Shown here one piece after another: positions 5,468-6,620 of a stretch of DNA of 6,620 nt. A model generated the notes under the pieces. It was not told the origin of the DNA. It saw only the letters and a program-made list of their open reading frames with translations, and did no database searches. The DNA comes from Candidatus Bathyarchaeota archaeon. Lineage in GTDB: Archaea > Thermoproteota > Bathyarchaeia > Bathyarchaeales > UBA233. Location: positions 1 through 6,620 of the forward strand of contig SOJA01000060.1 in NCBI GenBank assembly GCA_004376975.1, in the 5' to 3' direction. Made by a program: the position numbers and the translations under genes. Position 1 is the first letter of the stretch. Each line of letters starts with the position of its first letter.

Positions 5468-6191
5468 AACCAACCACCTTCGCAAACACTTCTTCAAGAT
5501 TTGATGCATTCACACTTTTCTTAAGTTCAGCTGGAGAACCTTCAGCTACCATCTTGCCTTTATTTATGAGAGCCACCCTGTCGCATAGATGCTCGACCTC
5601 AAGCATGTTATGACTTGAAAGAAGCACCGTAACCCCTTGGTTTTCCACATATTGCTTTACAAGTCCTCTCACGTGAACGGAGTGAAGAACATCCAGCCCG
5701 CTAGTAGGTTCATCCAACACTGCAAGCTTAGGCTTCGTCATAAGAGCCCTTGCAACAAGAAGACGCCTTTTCATACCCTTGCTGTACGTCTTCACCTTAT
5801 CTTTGAGGCGTTCTTCTAACCCAGAAATCCTTGCTGCAACCTCAACAGTCTTCCTAATCACTTCTTTGTCTTCTGTGGTAAACTTTGCCATAAACTCTAA
5901 GTACTCATAACCGGACAGATTTTTGTAAGCTCCCGCCTCTTCAGGAAGATAGCTTATAACCCTACGAATCTCAGAAGCATCATCAACCACATCTTGACCA
6001 AAAACTTTCACAGAACCCGAAGTAGGCAACAGCAACGTTGAGACAATCCTAAGCGCGGTTGTTTTTCCAGCTCCATTAGGACCAATAAGACCGTAAATTT
6101 CTCCATTCTTAACTTGAAAACTTAAGCCGTCGAGGGCTCTAACGTCGCCGAAGTCTTTCACAAGTGCGTTACATTCAACTGCAAGGCCCAT
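5460..6191 (-). CDS. ABC exporter, ATP-binding subunit (NatA/CcmA-like, COG1131 type)
   Basis: Cytoplasmic ATPase that powers the ABC-2 permease encoded next. With the ATG start at 6191 it has 243 residues, usual for a single nucleotide-binding domain. Motifs in order: an aromatic-containing ALVKDFGDVRALDG segment that stacks on adenine; Walker A GPNGAGKTT (37-45, K43); YLPEE (about 81-85), with Glu in place of the Q-loop Gln as is common in this subfamily; signature YSKGM (136-140), a common variant of LSGGQ in this group; Walker B LAVLDEPTSGLD (156-167, catalytic E161); and switch His in SSH (H194). All catalytic residues are present. An in-frame GTG at 6215 would add eight residues, but a TATA-like element near 6231 predicts transcription from about 6205, which excludes it. 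The 3' end overlaps the permease start by 8 bp, so the two form an operon. Confidence 0.93.
   Translation of the reverse strand: MGLAVECNALVKDFGDVRALDGLSFQVKNGEIYGLIGPNGAGKTTALRIVSTLLLPTSGSVKVFGQDVVDDASEIRRVISYLPEEAGAYKNLSGYEYLEFMAKFTTEDKEVIRKTVEVAARISGLEERLKDKVKTYSKGMKRRLLVARALMTKPKLAVLDEPTSGLDVLHSVHVRGLVKQYVENQGVTVLLSSHNMLEVEHLCDRVALINKGKMVAEGSPAELKKSVNASNLEEVFAKVVGFV
5474..5479 (-). promoter_or_regulatory. Ribosome binding site of the ABC permease gene, inside the ATPase gene
   Basis: AGGTGG on the minus strand lies six bases before TTG 5467 and within the last codons of the ATPase gene, supporting translational coupling and the TTG start over the upstream ATG at 5509. Confidence 0.55.
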
Positions 6192-6225
6192 GTATACCAC
6201 AAAACTAGACCACACTCGATTATTT

Positions 6226-6235
6226 CAATTAAACC
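6226..6235 (-). promoter_or_regulatory. TATA-like element for the ABC exporter operon
   Basis: On the minus strand GGTTTAATTG, in an AT-rich stretch, is centred near 6231. It predicts a transcript start near 6205, about 14 bases before the ATG at 6191. It lies in the 93-bp gap downstream of the uppP-like gene, so the exporter operon can be transcribed independently. Confidence 0.4.
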
Positions 6236-6284
6236 TTACGCTCGTTGCTGAAGTTGCTAGTCTGTACGGCATCATCGTTCTCTC

Positions 6285-6620
6285 TCAAAAAAAGTAGAAA
6301 GCGATTGTTACTAATCCGGCTATCCAGCAGTAATACGCGAACAGGTGAAACTTCTCCTTCATAACTATCTTCTGTAACAATTTGAGAAATACGTAGCCTA
6401 CGATCATTGATGTTATTACACCGAGAAACATAGTGGCCATGTCTACGTTGCTGACCACTAAGTTTCTAGATTCTGCGATTGTTGCTCCTATCACCGCGGG
6501 TATGGAGAGTAGAAACGAATACTTGAAGGCTGTCTCTTTCTTCACTTTCCTCAACAATCCTGTGGATATGGTAACACCGCTTCTTGAAATGCCTGGAATA
6601 ATTGCGACACCTTGCGCTAT
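6285..6620 (-). CDS. uppP: UppP/BacA-family polyprenyl-diphosphate phosphatase (C-terminal part, 5' end outside window)
   Basis: The open frame runs off the right edge; the visible 111 residues are the C-terminal part of a BacA/UppP-type integral membrane phosphatase. The diagnostic PGISRSG motif, with the catalytic-site Ser and Arg, is encoded at 6576-6596, right where the family has it, followed by the typical KYSFLLSIPAVIGA segment (about residues 33-46 of the visible part) and two further hydrophobic helices ending in AFYFF. Bacterial members dephosphorylate undecaprenyl diphosphate to recycle the glycan carrier lipid. In archaea the likely substrate is a dolichyl- or other polyprenyl-diphosphate used for N-glycosylation or surface polysaccharide, which is inference. 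A TTG inside the frame (6557) is not the start, since homology clearly continues upstream of it. Seven T residues on the minus strand, at the TGA stop (6287-6293), may aid termination. On the same strand as the ABC exporter operon, 93 bp upstream. Confidence 0.9.
   Translation of the reverse strand: MAQGVAIIPGISRSGVTISTGLLRKVKKETAFKYSFLLSIPAVIGATIAESRNLVVSNVDMATMFLGVITSMIVGYVFLKLLQKIVMKEKFHLFAYYCWIAGLVTIAFYFF

Noticed and set aside
5772..5786. Degenerate ABC signature YSKGM as a sign of a non-functional ATPase
   Set aside because: S-K-G-M variants are common in the NatA/CcmA-like subfamily, and Walker A, Walker B Glu and switch His are all intact.
5637..5819. Short plus-strand frame opposite the ABC ATPase
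   Set aside because: Antisense to the Walker B and signature region of the ATPase; no supporting signal.
6241..6256. Direct repeat GTTGC-TGAA-GTTGC in the gap between uppP and the ABC operon
   Set aside because: Only two 5-bp copies; too short to distinguish from chance as an operator.
6285..6557. A stand-alone 90-residue membrane protein starting at TTG 6557
   Set aside because: The frame continues to the window edge and encodes the UppP PGISRSG motif upstream of that TTG, so this is a truncated larger gene, not a small one.

Overview
The window reads as chromosomal DNA of an archaeon. The main reasons are an archaeal-type (COG3635 family) 2,3-bisphosphoglycerate-independent phosphoglycerate mutase, a presenilin-like GxGD membrane protease of the archaeal type, TATA-box-like elements about 25 bases upstream of plausible transcript starts, and a mix of Shine-Dalgarno-led and apparently leaderless starts. 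A lineage such as Bathyarchaeia or a related Thermoproteota group is a guess from gene content and moderate GC; the sequence alone does not fix it. I see no mobile element, CRISPR array, tRNA or rRNA. The DNA is densely coding and no gene-free stretch exceeds about 120 bases.

Left part (1-2600) is central sugar metabolism: the 3' end of a PfkA-family phosphofructokinase (+), galactose-1-phosphate uridylyltransferase (-) whose stop overlaps the phosphofructokinase stop in a shared TTAA, and divergently apgM (+). An 87-bp region with an AT-rich core separates galT and apgM and probably drives both. Together they would feed galactose into glycolysis and serve an upper and a lower glycolytic step.

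Middle part (2654-4145) is a head-to-head pair of intramembrane proteases from unrelated families: a nine-helix presenilin/signal-peptide-peptidase-like aspartyl protease (-) and a rhomboid serine protease (+). Each keeps its catalytic residues and they share a short divergent promoter region.

Right part (4166-6620), all on the minus strand, holds the 3' part of an UppP/BacA-type polyprenyl-diphosphate phosphatase, then its own promoter gap, then a two-gene ABC-2 exporter operon (ATPase, then permease with an 8-bp overlap and a probable TTG start). From 2654 on, every gene encodes a membrane protein or its ATPase partner, so this half looks like an envelope/membrane-protein neighbourhood. No fully novel system is evident. 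The most notable item is the paired intramembrane proteases beside an exporter. Several starts were moved inward from the longest reading frame because promoter and ribosome-binding-site positions argue for it.
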